Below are positions 52,284-60,499 of a stretch of 64,000 nucleotides of DNA, in pieces. Both the position numbers and the translations under genes were made by a program. Numbering within the stretch: position 1 is the stretch's first letter; each line of letters begins with the position of its first letter. This DNA comes from Naasia sp. SYSU D00948 (GTDB lineage: Bacteria > Actinomycetota > Actinomycetes > Actinomycetales > Microbacteriaceae): the NCBI RefSeq assembly GCF_017916515.1, contig NZ_JAFMTA010000001.1, forward strand, positions 1,601,127-1,665,126, given 5' to 3'. The notes under the pieces were generated by a model. That model did not search any database and was not told the origin of the DNA. It saw only the letters and a program-made list of their open reading frames with translations.

Positions 52284-52991
52284 ATGAGCGACGGCACGAC
52301 CAAGTCCGCCCTCGTTGTCCGCGGTGGCTGGGAGGGGCACTCTCCCAAGGAGGCGACGGACCTCTTCGTGCCGTTCCTCGAGAGCAGCGGGTACGACGTC
52401 CGGATCGAGGAGGGACCGGGCGTGTACGCCGACTCCGAGTTCATGGGCGGCGTCGACCTCATCGTCCAGTGCGTCACCATGTCCTCGATCACGGCCGAGC
52501 AGTTCCAGGGGCTCGAGTCCGCCGTGCAGTCCGGCGTCGGCCTCGCGGGCTGGCACGGCGGCATCGCGGACTCGTACCGGGCGACCTCGGATTACCTGCA
52601 CCTCGTCGGCGGTCAGTTCGCCACGCACCCGAGCAAGGACGACCTCGGACCCGAGGACGTGGGCGACCGGCGGAACTTCCGCCCCTACCGCGTCGAGCTG
52701 ACGGACGCCGGACGGCAGCACCCGATCACGGCCGACGTGGGCGACTTCGACGTGAACTCCGAGCAGTACTGGGTGCTCTCCGACGACTACAACGACGTCC
52801 TCGCGACCACGACGCATCCGACCCGCCCCGACCGGCCGTGGTCGCGTCCCGTCACCTGCCCGGCGATCTGGACCCGCACCTGGGGGAAGGGCCGCATCTT
52901 CGTCGCCACTCCCGGGCACGATCTCGCGACCCTGCAGGTGCCGGCGGTGCGCACCGTCATCGAGCGCGGGATGCTCTGGGCGAGCCGATAG
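52284..52991 (+). CDS. ThuA domain protein
   Basis: 235 residues; ATG at 52284 behind AAGGAG. ThuA fold: SALVVRGGWEGHSPKEATDLFVPFLESSGYDV, VDLIVQCVTMSSITAEQFQGLESAVQSGVGLAGWHGGIADSYR (the WHGG segment), then GRQHPITADVGDFDVNSEQYWVLSDD. It is a different subtype from the ThuA-like protein at 33442. ThuA/ThuB pairs act in keto-disaccharide use, and here a Gfo/Idh/MocA gene follows at 53097, so a similar pairing is likely. Confidence 0.92.
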   Translation: MSDGTTKSALVVRGGWEGHSPKEATDLFVPFLESSGYDVRIEEGPGVYADSEFMGGVDLIVQCVTMSSITAEQFQGLESAVQSGVGLAGWHGGIADSYRATSDYLHLVGGQFATHPSKDDLGPEDVGDRRNFRPYRVELTDAGRQHPITADVGDFDVNSEQYWVLSDDYNDVLATTTHPTRPDRPWSRPVTCPAIWTRTWGKGRIFVATPGHDLATLQVPAVRTVIERGMLWASR

Positions 52992-53056
52992 GGGAGTCGC
53001 GCGACCCCCTGTCCTCGCCGCGCAACCGGGGCGAGCGGGGCCTCCGCGCTCATCGC

Positions 53057-53062
53057 TAGCAT
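53057..53062 (+). promoter_or_regulatory. Possible -10 element before the 53097 gene
   Basis: TAGCAT in the 105-bp gap, giving a leader of ~28 nt with GAGAGGG before the ATG. Confidence 0.35.
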
Positions 53063-53096
53063 GGACCGGCTGACGTCGGGGTCGAGAGGGCGGTAG

Positions 53097-54089
53097 ATGA
53101 CGGACGAGATCGGCTGGGGAATCCTGGCAGCAGGCGGCATCGCGAACGCCTTCGTGAAGGACCTCAAGGTGGCGGGTCTCCGCGTGGTCGCGGTCGGCAG
53201 CCGCTCCCAGGAGAAGGCGGACGCGTTCGGGGAGAAGCACGGGATTCCGAACCGCCACGGCAGCTACGAGGACCTCGTCGCCGACCCGGACGTCGACATC
53301 GTCTACATCGCGACCCCGCACACCGGGCACGCGGACGCCGCGCTGCTGGCCCTCGAGGCGGGCAAGCACGTGCTCGTGGAGAAGCCGTTCACGATCAACG
53401 CGCACGAGGCCCGGCAGGTCACGACGCTCGCGGCGCAGAAGAACCTCCTCGTGCTCGAGGCGATGTGGACGCGGTGGCTGCCGCACATGGTCCGCCTGCA
53501 CGAGATCATCGAGGCCGGCACCCTCGGCGACGTCCGGACGGTCATCGCGGACCACGACCAGGACGTCCCGAAGGACTTCGAGGGCCGGATGTACAACCCC
53601 GAGCTCGGCGGCGGAGCGCTCCTCGACCTCGGGATCTACCCGGTGTCCTTCGCCGTCGACATCCTCGGCGCACCGACGAACGTCGCGGCCTTCGCCGCCT
53701 TCACCGAGACGGGCGTCGACCGGCAGACCGCGATCCTGCTCGAGCACGAGGACGGCCGCCAGTCGCTGCTGCACACCGCGCTCGACAGCCGGGGCGCCGG
53801 CGGCGCGAGCGTGCGCGGCACCCTCGGCCGGATCGACATCGACCCGGTCTGGTACTCGCCCACCTCGTTCACAGTGCTCGACAACACGGGCGAGGTCGTC
53901 GAGCGCTACGAGTCGTCCATCGAGGGACGCGGGATGCAGTACCAGGCCCTCGAGGCGGAGCGCCTCCTGCGCGCCGGCGAGACGGCGAGCCCGCGGCTCT
54001 CCCCGGCGGAGACCGTCCGCATCATGGAGGTCATGGACGACATCCGGGAGCGCATCGGACTGACCTACCCGGGCGAGGCGTCTGCCTAG
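53097..54089 (+). CDS. Gfo/Idh/MocA-family oxidoreductase
   Basis: 330 residues; ATG at 53097. Rossmann start [68 protein letters not shown] (canonical EKP), then LEAMWTRWLPHMVRLHEII and the catalytic region NPELGGGALLDLGIYPVSFAVDILG. This is the dihydrodiol/xylose dehydrogenase-like subgroup (EAMWTRF-type motif, GGGALLDIGxYP). Likely partner of the ThuA protein upstream. The stop region supplies the -10 element of dacB. Confidence 0.95.
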   Translation: MTDEIGWGILAAGGIANAFVKDLKVAGLRVVAVGSRSQEKADAFGEKHGIPNRHGSYEDLVADPDVDIVYIATPHTGHADAALLALEAGKHVLVEKPFTINAHEARQVTTLAAQKNLLVLEAMWTRWLPHMVRLHEIIEAGTLGDVRTVIADHDQDVPKDFEGRMYNPELGGGALLDLGIYPVSFAVDILGAPTNVAAFAAFTETGVDRQTAILLEHEDGRQSLLHTALDSRGAGGASVRGTLGRIDIDPVWYSPTSFTVLDNTGEVVERYESSIEGRGMQYQALEAERLLRAGETASPRLSPAETVRIMEVMDDIRERIGLTYPGEASA

Positions 54090-54092
54090 ACT
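54087..54092 (+). promoter_or_regulatory. Leaderless -10 element of dacB, overlapping a stop codon
   Basis: TAGACT begins with the TAG stop of the upstream gene; 6 nt later comes the GTG at 54099. Confidence 0.5.
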
Positions 54093-54098
54093 GTCCCG

Positions 54099-55505
54099 GT
54101 GCCGCTGACCCGCCGCGCGCGGATCGCCGCCCTGGGCGGCGCCGTCGTCCTGTACGCGGCCGCCCTCGGCGGGGCGGTCGCGGCGGGGGCTGCGGTCGGA
54201 GGCCCGGAAGCCATGCCGGCGCCGCTGCCCACCGTCGCATCGACGCCGGCCCCCACCCCGCCTCCCGAGGTGCGGGCGGTTCCCGCGGCCCCGGTGGCGC
54301 CCGCTCGCGTACGCACCTGCTCCGTGGCCGCGGAGGCGTCGGATCCCCGGCTCGCCTCGTTCCAGGGCCGGGTCGTGAACGCGTCGACCGGCCAGGTGCT
54401 CTTCGACCGCGGCGGCGACGTGCCGTCCCGGACCGCGAGCGTGCTCAAGGTGCTGACGAGTGCCGCCGCCCTCGCCGTCCTCGGGCCCGACCACCGGCTC
54501 TCCACCACGGTGGTCCGCGGTGCGGAGCCGGGCACGGTCGTCCTCGTCGGCGGCGGCGACCCGACTCTGTCGCGCACGCCGTCCGGGCAGGAGACCGTGT
54601 ATCCCGGGGCGCCGCACCTCGACGACCTCGCGGCGCAGGTGCGCGCCGCGTGGAACGCCGACCCCGCGACCGCCGGTACGCCGATCACCACGGTCGTGCT
54701 CGACTCCTCCTACTTCGGGGGCGAGGACTGGCACGCCAGCTGGAAGCGGTCCGAGCTGACCATGGGCTACATGCCCGAGATCACCGCGCTCATGGTCGAC
54801 GGCGACCGGGACGACCCCTTCGCGACGACGTCGAGAAGGAGCGAGGACCCCGTGCAGCGTGCCGGTGACGCCTTCGCGGCCGCGCTCGGAGCGGCCGCCA
54901 CGGTCCGGGGGACGGCGCCGGCGGGCGCACCGGTGCTCGGCCGGGTCGAGTCCCAGCCGGTGTCGACCCTCGTTCAGCAGACCCTGATCGTCTCGGACAA
55001 CGCGATCGCGGAGGCGCTCGCGCGCGAGACCGCGATCCGCGCCGGAGCGGGCAACACGTTCGCCTCGCACCAGGCGGGCATCACGGCGGGACTGGCGGCG
55101 TACGGGCTCGACACGTCGGCCCTGCGCATCGTGGACGGCTCCGGGCTCAGCGGCGAGAACGCGGTCCCGCCCGCGTTCCTGACCTCGCTCTTCGCCAAGG
55201 TGCTGAACCGGGAGGCCTCGCTCTGGGCCGTGTACGACGGGCTCCCCGTGTCCGGGCAGAGCGGGTCCCTGCGCTACGACGACCGGTTCGCGGGCGCGAG
55301 CTCTCGGGCCGACGGGGCGGTGCGCGCCAAGACTGGATGGATCGACGACGGCTACACGCTGTCGGGACTGATCCAGGCCTCCGACGGGACCTGGCTCACC
55401 TTCGCGATCTACGCCCTCGGCGACGTGCGGGACAACGCCAAGCAGGCGATCGACGCCTTGGCCGCGGCGTTCTGGGACTGCGGCGACAATCTCTCGAACT
55501 ACTAG
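54099..55505 (+). CDS. dacB: D-alanyl-D-alanine carboxypeptidase/endopeptidase (PBP4 family)
   Basis: 468 residues. GTG start supported by a -10 element 6 nt upstream. N-terminal membrane segment then a Pro/Ala-rich linker, so anchored outside the cell. Peptidase S13: SVLKVLTSAAAL (SxxK), LIVSDNAIAEALA (SxN) and AKTGWIDDGYTLSG (KTG), with the large inserted domain between the first and second motifs. It trims or cleaves peptidoglycan stem peptides. Its 3' end overlaps a 21-bp tandem duplication. Confidence 0.95.
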   Translation: MPLTRRARIAALGGAVVLYAAALGGAVAAGAAVGGPEAMPAPLPTVASTPAPTPPPEVRAVPAAPVAPARVRTCSVAAEASDPRLASFQGRVVNASTGQVLFDRGGDVPSRTASVLKVLTSAAALAVLGPDHRLSTTVVRGAEPGTVVLVGGGDPTLSRTPSGQETVYPGAPHLDDLAAQVRAAWNADPATAGTPITTVVLDSSYFGGEDWHASWKRSELTMGYMPEITALMVDGDRDDPFATTSRRSEDPVQRAGDAFAAALGAAATVRGTAPAGAPVLGRVESQPVSTLVQQTLIVSDNAIAEALARETAIRAGAGNTFASHQAGITAGLAAYGLDTSALRIVDGSGLSGENAVPPAFLTSLFAKVLNREASLWAVYDGLPVSGQSGSLRYDDRFAGASSRADGAVRAKTGWIDDGYTLSGLIQASDGTWLTFAIYALGDVRDNAKQAIDALAAAFWDCGDNLSNY

Positions 55506-55541
55506 AGCGTCACGGTCCCCTACTAGAGCGTCACGGTCCCG
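55500..55541. repeat. 21-bp tandem duplication at a convergent gene junction
   Basis: Two copies of TACTAGAGCGTCACGGTCCC plus one base (55500-55520 and 55521-55541) back to back. The first copy holds the dacB stop; the second holds the stop and last codons of the PhzF-family gene. Confidence 0.9.
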
Positions 55542-56359
55542 CTGATCACGGTCGTGCTGGGGCCGCCCACCCAGATGCGCTCGCCCTCCGGCCTCACCGT
55601 GATGCGACCGTCCCGCCCCAGCGCCGTGCCCTGCCGGACCGTGTACGGCGCGTGCACGATGTCGGCGTCGAAGAACCAGCGGGCCAGGCCGGCGTTGAGG
55701 CTGCCCGTGACCGGGTCCTCGCGGATGCCGAGCGAGGGCACGAAGGCGCGCACCTCCCAGTCGGCGGGGCCATCGCCGTCGTGGCGACCGGCGACGCCGA
55801 TCTTCGCGTCGCCCATGGCGGTGAAGTCCGGCTCCAGCTTCAGGACCGTGTCCGCGCTGTCGAGGAGGACGCCGAGCCAGCCCGGCCCGTTGTCGACCCA
55901 GTGCACGCCGTGCACCTTCGACGGCTCGACCCCGAGGGCCTTGATCGCGTGCTCGGTCTCCTCCTCGGTCGCGTCGCCCGCGCGCCGCAGGTGCGGCGCG
56001 TCGAAGGCGATGCTGTCGCCCTCGACGCGGAGGTGGACCAGCCCGATGCCGCACTCCTGCACGACATCTCGGCGGTTGAGCGGCTCATTGCCGGAGCGGA
56101 GCCAGGCGTGGCAGCTGCCGAGGGTGGGATGACCGGCGAACGGCAGCTCGCCGCCCGGGGTGAAGATGCGGAGGAGGTAATCGGCCTCGGGGGCGGTCGG
56201 AGCGAGGAGGAACGTGGTCTCGGAGAGGTTCGTCCACCGTGCGAAGGCCTGCATGTCCTCGTCGGAGATGTCCTCCCCGTCGAGGACGACCGCCACGGGA
56301 TTGCCGCGGAGCGGGGCGGAGGAGAAGACATCGACCTGGGCGAACTTCCGCGTGCGCAT
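55523..56359 (-). CDS. PhzF-family protein
   Basis: 278 residues. The family start RKFAQVDVFSSAPLRGNPVAVVLDGEDIS (with the GNPVAVV motif), the catalytic Glu in NLSETTFLL, RIFTPGGELPFAGHPTLGSCH, and the C-terminal GIREDPVTGSLNAGLARWF. PhzF-type enzymes isomerise small substrates; most members have unknown substrates and no link to phenazines, and no other phenazine gene is present here. ATG at 56359 may be leaderless (GATGAT 6 nt upstream). Confidence 0.93.
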   Translation of the reverse strand: MRTRKFAQVDVFSSAPLRGNPVAVVLDGEDISDEDMQAFARWTNLSETTFLLAPTAPEADYLLRIFTPGGELPFAGHPTLGSCHAWLRSGNEPLNRRDVVQECGIGLVHLRVEGDSIAFDAPHLRRAGDATEEETEHAIKALGVEPSKVHGVHWVDNGPGWLGVLLDSADTVLKLEPDFTAMGDAKIGVAGRHDGDGPADWEVRAFVPSLGIREDPVTGSLNAGLARWFFDADIVHAPYTVRQGTALGRDGRITVRPEGERIWVGGPSTTVISGTVTL

Positions 56360-56475
56360 GCCCCGATCATCCCGCAGCTTGCGTCCGGCCGCACCGCCGA
56401 TGTCCGGTCCCGGTCCCGCTCGGGTGGATCAGGAGGCCGAGCGGTCCCCGGCCCGGCAGCTCTGCGGGCCGCGGA

Positions 56476-56481
56476 TAGGAT
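56476..56481 (+). promoter_or_regulatory. Leaderless -10 element of the nicotinamidase gene
   Basis: TAGGAT followed by 6 nt and the ATG at 56488. Confidence 0.55.
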
Positions 56482-56487
56482 TCCGGC

Positions 56488-57066
56488 ATGAGCTCGGCGC
56501 TGTTCATCATCGACGTGCAGAACGACTTCACCGAGGGCGGCGCCCTGGGCGTCGACGGGGGAGCGGCCGTCGCGGCGGGCATCTCCCGCTACCTGGACGA
56601 GCACCCGGACCGGTACGACGTGGTCTTCGCCTCGCGCGACTGGCATGACGGCGCGAACGACAACGGCGGCCACTTCGCCACCGCGGAGGACCCCGACTAC
56701 GTGACGACCTGGCCCGTCCACTGCGTCGCCGGCACCCCCGGCGCGGAGTACCACCCGGACCTCGACACCTCCGACGTCGACGTGCACATCCGGAAGGGCC
56801 AGGGGAAGCCGGCGTACTCGATCTTCGAGGGCGAGACGCCGGAGGGGGTGCCCCTGCGCGACGTCCTGGCCGAGAGGGACGTCACCGAGGTCGACGTCGT
56901 CGGGATCGCCACCGACTACTGCGTCCGCGCCTCCGCCCTCGACGCCCTGCACGAGGGCAAGCGCGTGCGCGTGCTCACGGACCTGGTCGCCGGCGTCGCG
57001 CCGACGACGAGCACGGCGGCGCTCGACGAGCTGCGCGAGGCCGGCGTGGAGATCGCCCACACCTAG
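56488..57066 (+). CDS. pncA: Nicotinamidase
   Basis: 192 residues. Isochorismatase fold with the nicotinamidase set: catalytic Asp in FIIDVQNDFTEGG, Lys in VHIRKGQG and the Cys nucleophile in GIATDYCVRASALDA; metal-binding Asp/His in FASRDWHDGANDNGGHF and PVHC. Converts nicotinamide to nicotinate in NAD salvage. Single gene, followed by a repeat array. Confidence 0.95.
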   Translation: MSSALFIIDVQNDFTEGGALGVDGGAAVAAGISRYLDEHPDRYDVVFASRDWHDGANDNGGHFATAEDPDYVTTWPVHCVAGTPGAEYHPDLDTSDVDVHIRKGQGKPAYSIFEGETPEGVPLRDVLAERDVTEVDVVGIATDYCVRASALDALHEGKRVRVLTDLVAGVAPTTSTAALDELREAGVEIAHT

Positions 57067-57100
57067 CCGCGGGCTACGCGGACGCCCCGTCCCGGAGGCC

Positions 57101-57195
57101 CTGCACGGATCCGGCGGGCCTGCACCGATCCGGAGAGTCTGCACGGATCCGGAGAGTCTGCACGGTTCCGGCGGAGCCTGCACGGATCCGGAGGA
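57101..57195. repeat. 19-bp tandem repeat array, left side
   Basis: Five units near CTGCACGGATCCGGAGAGT (one contains CCGATC, one GGTTCC), period 19 with one unit of 20. They lead into the left palindrome at 57177-57263. Same unit as the array at 58308-58383 but in the opposite orientation. Confidence 0.9.
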
Positions 57196-57263
57196 TGTGG
57201 GGACACGCCGGGGACGCGACCCTCCTCGGCGGCGTGCCGCTCAGACCTCCGGATCCGTGCAGG
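57177..57263. repeat. Palindromic repeat, family B, left copy
   Basis: Perfect 18-bp arms CCTGCACGGATCCGGAGG / CCTCCGGATCCGTGCAGG enclose an inner GACACGCCG ... CGGCGGCGTG pairing. Lies between the convergent pncA and DUF559 genes. Confidence 0.9.
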
Positions 57264-57272
57264 GCAGTGCGC

Positions 57273-58142
57273 TCAGGTGAGCACGTCCTCCGGCCTTCCC
57301 TGACGGTGCACGCTTCGGATGGTGTGCAGGGTGGCAGCCCACTCGTCGACCACCTGCCGGTAGGTGAACCGCAGCACCCGGTAGCCCGTTGCGTTGAGGT
57401 AGGCGTCACGACGCCGGTCCCAGGCGAACTGCTCCTCGGTCCCGTGGAACGCGCCGTCGCACTCGACGACGAGCCAGCCGTCGATCAGGAAGTCCACCCG
57501 GTACGGGCCGATCTCCACTTGCAGGTCGGGATGGATGCCGGCCGCCCGAAGCCGGACGCGCAGGACGGACTCCAGGATGCTCTCGGAGCGTCCGTCCGCC
57601 TCGGCAGCGGTGCTGGCGAGTGCGGCATCCTTCTCCAGAGCCTCGCTCCGAATCAGGCGCTTGGACAGTGCGGAGTCCAGCACTCCGACCGCCCACTCGG
57701 TGCCGAAGCAGGCGAGGACCTCCCGGACACAGGTCGGAAGCGCGACGCGGAATCGCTCGTGTGCTGTCCGAGGCGCTTGATCGCTGCGATGCCACACGAC
57801 GCCGCGCTCCTCCCCGGCATGGACGCGGTGGAACGGGTCCGAGCTCGATCTGAGGCGGGTGGCGTGCGGGTCCAGGGTCACATGCAGCCGGTGGTCGACG
57901 GGCACGGCGAGCCCGAATGAGCGGGCAGCGGAGATGCACCCGAGCCGGCCGCCGACACGGACGGCGCGCATCGCCTCGGGCTCGAGCGTCGGCAGGACAT
58001 ACCAGCCGATCCGCACCCGGACCAGGTCGCCGGCATGGGCCATCGCGGCTACCCGGTGACGGCTGTAGCCGAGTCGGAGGAGATCCTGGATATGGGCCAC
58101 ACCGCCCAGCGGAACGAGGGCGGCAGCCAGCGACAGGTTCAC
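57273..58142 (-). CDS. DUF559 nuclease-like protein with AbiEi-like N-terminus
   Basis: 289 residues; GTG at 58142. The N-terminus (GGVAHIQDLLRLGYSRHRVAAMAHAGDLVRVRIGWYVLP) is a winged-HTH of the AbiEi antitoxin type. The C-terminal ~75 residues are DUF559, a PD-(D/E)xK-like module: SESILESVLRVRL, VDFLIDGWLVVECDGAFHG and RRDAYLNATGYRVLRFTYRQV. Such proteins are common and multicopy in Microbacteriaceae; no AbiEii toxin partner is present. It is bracketed by mirrored repeat arrays. Confidence 0.88.
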   Translation of the reverse strand: MNLSLAAALVPLGGVAHIQDLLRLGYSRHRVAAMAHAGDLVRVRIGWYVLPTLEPEAMRAVRVGGRLGCISAARSFGLAVPVDHRLHVTLDPHATRLRSSSDPFHRVHAGEERGVVWHRSDQAPRTAHERFRVALPTCVREVLACFGTEWAVGVLDSALSKRLIRSEALEKDAALASTAAEADGRSESILESVLRVRLRAAGIHPDLQVEIGPYRVDFLIDGWLVVECDGAFHGTEEQFAWDRRRDAYLNATGYRVLRFTYRQVVDEWAATLHTIRSVHRQGRPEDVLT

Positions 58143-58239
58143 CGGTCCAACGTGGCGCGCCCAGGGTAGCCGGACCCAGTGACCGGCTGGCTAGGGGGAA
58201 AGTGTGCGCCGCCGTGAGGTGGGGAGGGAAGCCGAGCAT

Positions 58240-58326
58240 CTGCACGGATCCGGGGATTCCGGCGACACGCCGCCCCTGGCCCGCCCCGCGACGGCGTGTC
58301 GTCGATCCCTCCGGATCCGTGGAGGT
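58240..58326. repeat. Palindromic repeat, family B, right copy
   Basis: CTGCACGGATCCGG on the left and CCGGATCCGTG on the right enclose GGCGACACGCCG ... CGGCGTGTCG. Same build as 57177-57263. Lies between the ABC exporter stop and the DUF559 start. Confidence 0.85.
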
Positions 58327-58383
58327 CCTCCGGATCCGTGGAGGTCCTCCGGATCCGTGCAGGTTCTCCGGATCCGTGCAAGC
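58308..58383. repeat. 19-bp tandem repeat array, right side
   Basis: Four units of CCTCCGGATCCGTGGAGGT or close variants, exact period 19, overlapping the right arm of the palindrome. Reverse complement of the left array unit. Confidence 0.9.
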
Positions 58384-58420
58384 GCAAACGCGGACGCGCT
58401 CCCGGACCCCGGGGGCGGGG

Positions 58421-60274
58421 TCAGACGAGGAGCTGGTGCTTCGCGAGCTCGCGGTAGACGGGGACCGTGCGCACGAGGTCGCTGTGCGTGCCCGCGCCGA
58501 CGACGCGGCCGTGATCCAGGACGACGATCTGGTCGGAGTCCACGACCGTCGAGAGGCGGTGGGCGATCACGATCAGTGTCCGGTTCTCCGCGACGGCGTC
58601 GATCGCCTCGCGCATCCGCTGCTCGTTCACGCCGTCGAGGCTTGAGGTCGACTCGTCGAGCAGGAGGATCGGCGGCGCCGCCAGCAGCGTCCGGGCGATC
58701 GCGAGACGCTGGCGCTCGCCGCCGGAGAGCATGATGCCGTCCTCGCCGACCTGGGCGTCGAGCCCGGCCGGGTCGCGCTCGAGCACCTCGGCCAGGTTGA
58801 CCCGGCGGAGGACGTCGACGCACTGCTCCTCGGTCGCCTCCGGGGCGGCGAGCAGCAGGTTGTCGCGGAGGCTGCCCGCGAGCACGGGGGCGTCCTGCTC
58901 GACGTAGCCGATCTGCGCACGCAGCGCCTCCCGGCGCAGGCCGCGGATGTCCACGCCGCCGAGGCGGATGACGCCGGAGTCGGGGTCGTAGAAGCGCTCG
59001 ATGAGGGACAGGATCGTGCTCTTGCCGGCGCCGGACGGTCCGACGATCGCCGTCCGCGACCCGCGCGGCACGGCGAAGCTCACCCCGTGCAGCACCGGCT
59101 GGCGGACGATCTCCGGCCCGCCCTGGGGCGCGTCCACGCGCTCCTGATCGGCGAGGGTCACGTAGCCGAAGCGGACGTCGGCGAGCTCGATGGCGGGAGC
59201 GCCGGGATGCACCGCCTCGTTCGCCGCGCCGACGATCACGGCGATCGGGGCGATCTCCCGGTCCCGCTCGGTCTCGGTGGGGAGGGACAGCACCTCCTGG
59301 ATCCGGCCGAGCGCGCCGAGCGCCTGGTTCACCGCGTTGACGGCGCCGAAGAACTGGCCGAGCGGCATGATCATCATGAACAGGAACAGGATGAACGCCA
59401 CGAGGTTCGCGACACTGAGCGCTCCGCTCGCCACGCGGTAGCCGCCGACGCCCAGGACCACGAGGAACGCGACCTGCATGGCGACGCTCGCGATGGGCAC
59501 GATGAGCGCCGAGATCCGCGCGACCCTGATGCCCTGGCGCCAGGCGCCCTCGGCCTCGGCGGTGATCGCGGCGACCTCGCGCTCGGTCGCGCCCGCCGCC
59601 CGTACCGTGCGGATCGCGCTGATCGCGCGCTCGACGGCGGCGGCGAGGTCGCCCACCTTCTTCTGGCCCTCCAGAACGGCGGGGCGGATGCGTGCCGAGA
59701 GCGTCACGACCGTGACGATCGCGACGGCGACGACGAGCAGGGTCAGCAGCAGGAGGACCGGGTCCAGGATCGCCATCGCGATGAGAGCGCCGACGAACGT
59801 GATGGTGCCGCCGACGGACTCGACGACGCCCTGCGTGAGGACGGCGCGCAGCAGGGTGGTGTCCGACCCCACCCGGGAGACCAGGTCGCCGACCCGCCGG
59901 GTGTCGAACTCGCCGATCGGGAGCCGGAGCAGGCGCGCGATCAGCCGCTTCCGGGAGCTGAGGACGACGCCCTCCCCGGTGCGCTGCAGCAGGTAGTGCT
60001 GGTAGCCGCCGAGGAGCCCGGAGAGGACGACGAGGACCACGAGCAGCCACACCAGGCCGCCGAGCGGCTCGCCGGCCTGGACGACGGAGATCACGCTGCT
60101 GACGAGGACGGGCTGTGCGAGGGCCGCGGCCGAGCCCAGGACGCCGAGGATCAGCACCACGACCAGCACCGTCCGGTGCTCGAAGACGTACGGGAGGAGC
60201 TCGCGCAGCGAGGCGCGAGGTCCGGACTCCGCCGATCGGCGGCCGAAGGACCGGGTGCGGGAGGGGGAGCTCAT
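58421..60274 (-). CDS. ABC exporter (fused permease and ATPase)
   Basis: 617 residues. N-terminal six-helix exporter domain (VLVVVLILGVLGSAAAL ... VESVGGTITFVGALIAMAIL) and C-terminal ATPase with Walker A GPSGAGKSTI, signature LSGGERQRL, Walker B ILLLDESTS and the switch His in VIAHRL. Probably a homodimeric multidrug or lipid exporter (MsbA/LmrA type). ATG at 60274, GAGGA upstream, 7 bp after the HTH gene stop; cotranscribed with that regulator. Confidence 0.95.
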   Translation of the reverse strand: MSSPSRTRSFGRRSAESGPRASLRELLPYVFEHRTVLVVVLILGVLGSAAALAQPVLVSSVISVVQAGEPLGGLVWLLVVLVVLSGLLGGYQHYLLQRTGEGVVLSSRKRLIARLLRLPIGEFDTRRVGDLVSRVGSDTTLLRAVLTQGVVESVGGTITFVGALIAMAILDPVLLLLTLLVVAVAIVTVVTLSARIRPAVLEGQKKVGDLAAAVERAISAIRTVRAAGATEREVAAITAEAEGAWRQGIRVARISALIVPIASVAMQVAFLVVLGVGGYRVASGALSVANLVAFILFLFMMIMPLGQFFGAVNAVNQALGALGRIQEVLSLPTETERDREIAPIAVIVGAANEAVHPGAPAIELADVRFGYVTLADQERVDAPQGGPEIVRQPVLHGVSFAVPRGSRTAIVGPSGAGKSTILSLIERFYDPDSGVIRLGGVDIRGLRREALRAQIGYVEQDAPVLAGSLRDNLLLAAPEATEEQCVDVLRRVNLAEVLERDPAGLDAQVGEDGIMLSGGERQRLAIARTLLAAPPILLLDESTSSLDGVNEQRMREAIDAVAENRTLIVIAHRLSTVVDSDQIVVLDHGRVVGAGTHSDLVRTVPVYRELAKHQLLV

Positions 60275-60281
60275 CGGGTCC

Positions 60282-60497
60282 TCATCTTCGTCCGTACTTC
60301 TTGTGCACTGCCTGACGGGTCACGCCGAGCGCGAGCGCGATCAGCTGCCAGGACATCCCGGCGTTCCGCGCCCGGCGCACCGTGACCGTCTCCACCCGGT
60401 CGAGTTCCCGCCGCAGCTCGGCGATCGCCTTCAGCGCCGTGTAGGGGTCGTCGGCGCCGGCGTCCCCGGTGAGGGTGCGGAGCGCGTCGATGCTCAT
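60282..60497 (-). CDS. Small HTH transcriptional regulator
   Basis: 71 residues. ATG at 60497 is chosen because the -10 (CAGAAT) ends 7 nt upstream; an ATG 8 codons earlier lies inside the promoter. A helical N-terminus is followed by RRARNAGMSWQLIALALGVTRQAVHKKYGRR, an HTH of the type GxSWQxIAxALGVxxQAVHKKYG common in actinobacteria, ending with the recognition helix. It likely represses its own promoter through the twin palindromes upstream, controlling the ABC exporter. Confidence 0.9.
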   Translation of the reverse strand: MSIDALRTLTGDAGADDPYTALKAIAELRRELDRVETVTVRRARNAGMSWQLIALALGVTRQAVHKKYGRR

Positions 60498-60499
60498 GC

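Noticed and set aside
51318-56054. A 1578-codon open frame on the minus strand
   Set aside because: It lies antisense to four well-supported genes, is Arg/Gly/His-rich and has no domain; it is a product of high GC content.
55523-56359. A phenazine biosynthesis cluster
   Set aside because: PhzF-family proteins are widespread and no other phenazine gene is nearby.
57273-58142. AbiE-type toxin-antitoxin or phage defence system
   Set aside because: Only the AbiEi-like HTH is present, fused to DUF559; there is no AbiEii nucleotidyltransferase gene beside it.
57101-58383. The 19-bp arrays as a CRISPR locus
   Set aside because: The units are contiguous with no unique spacers and no cas genes are present.
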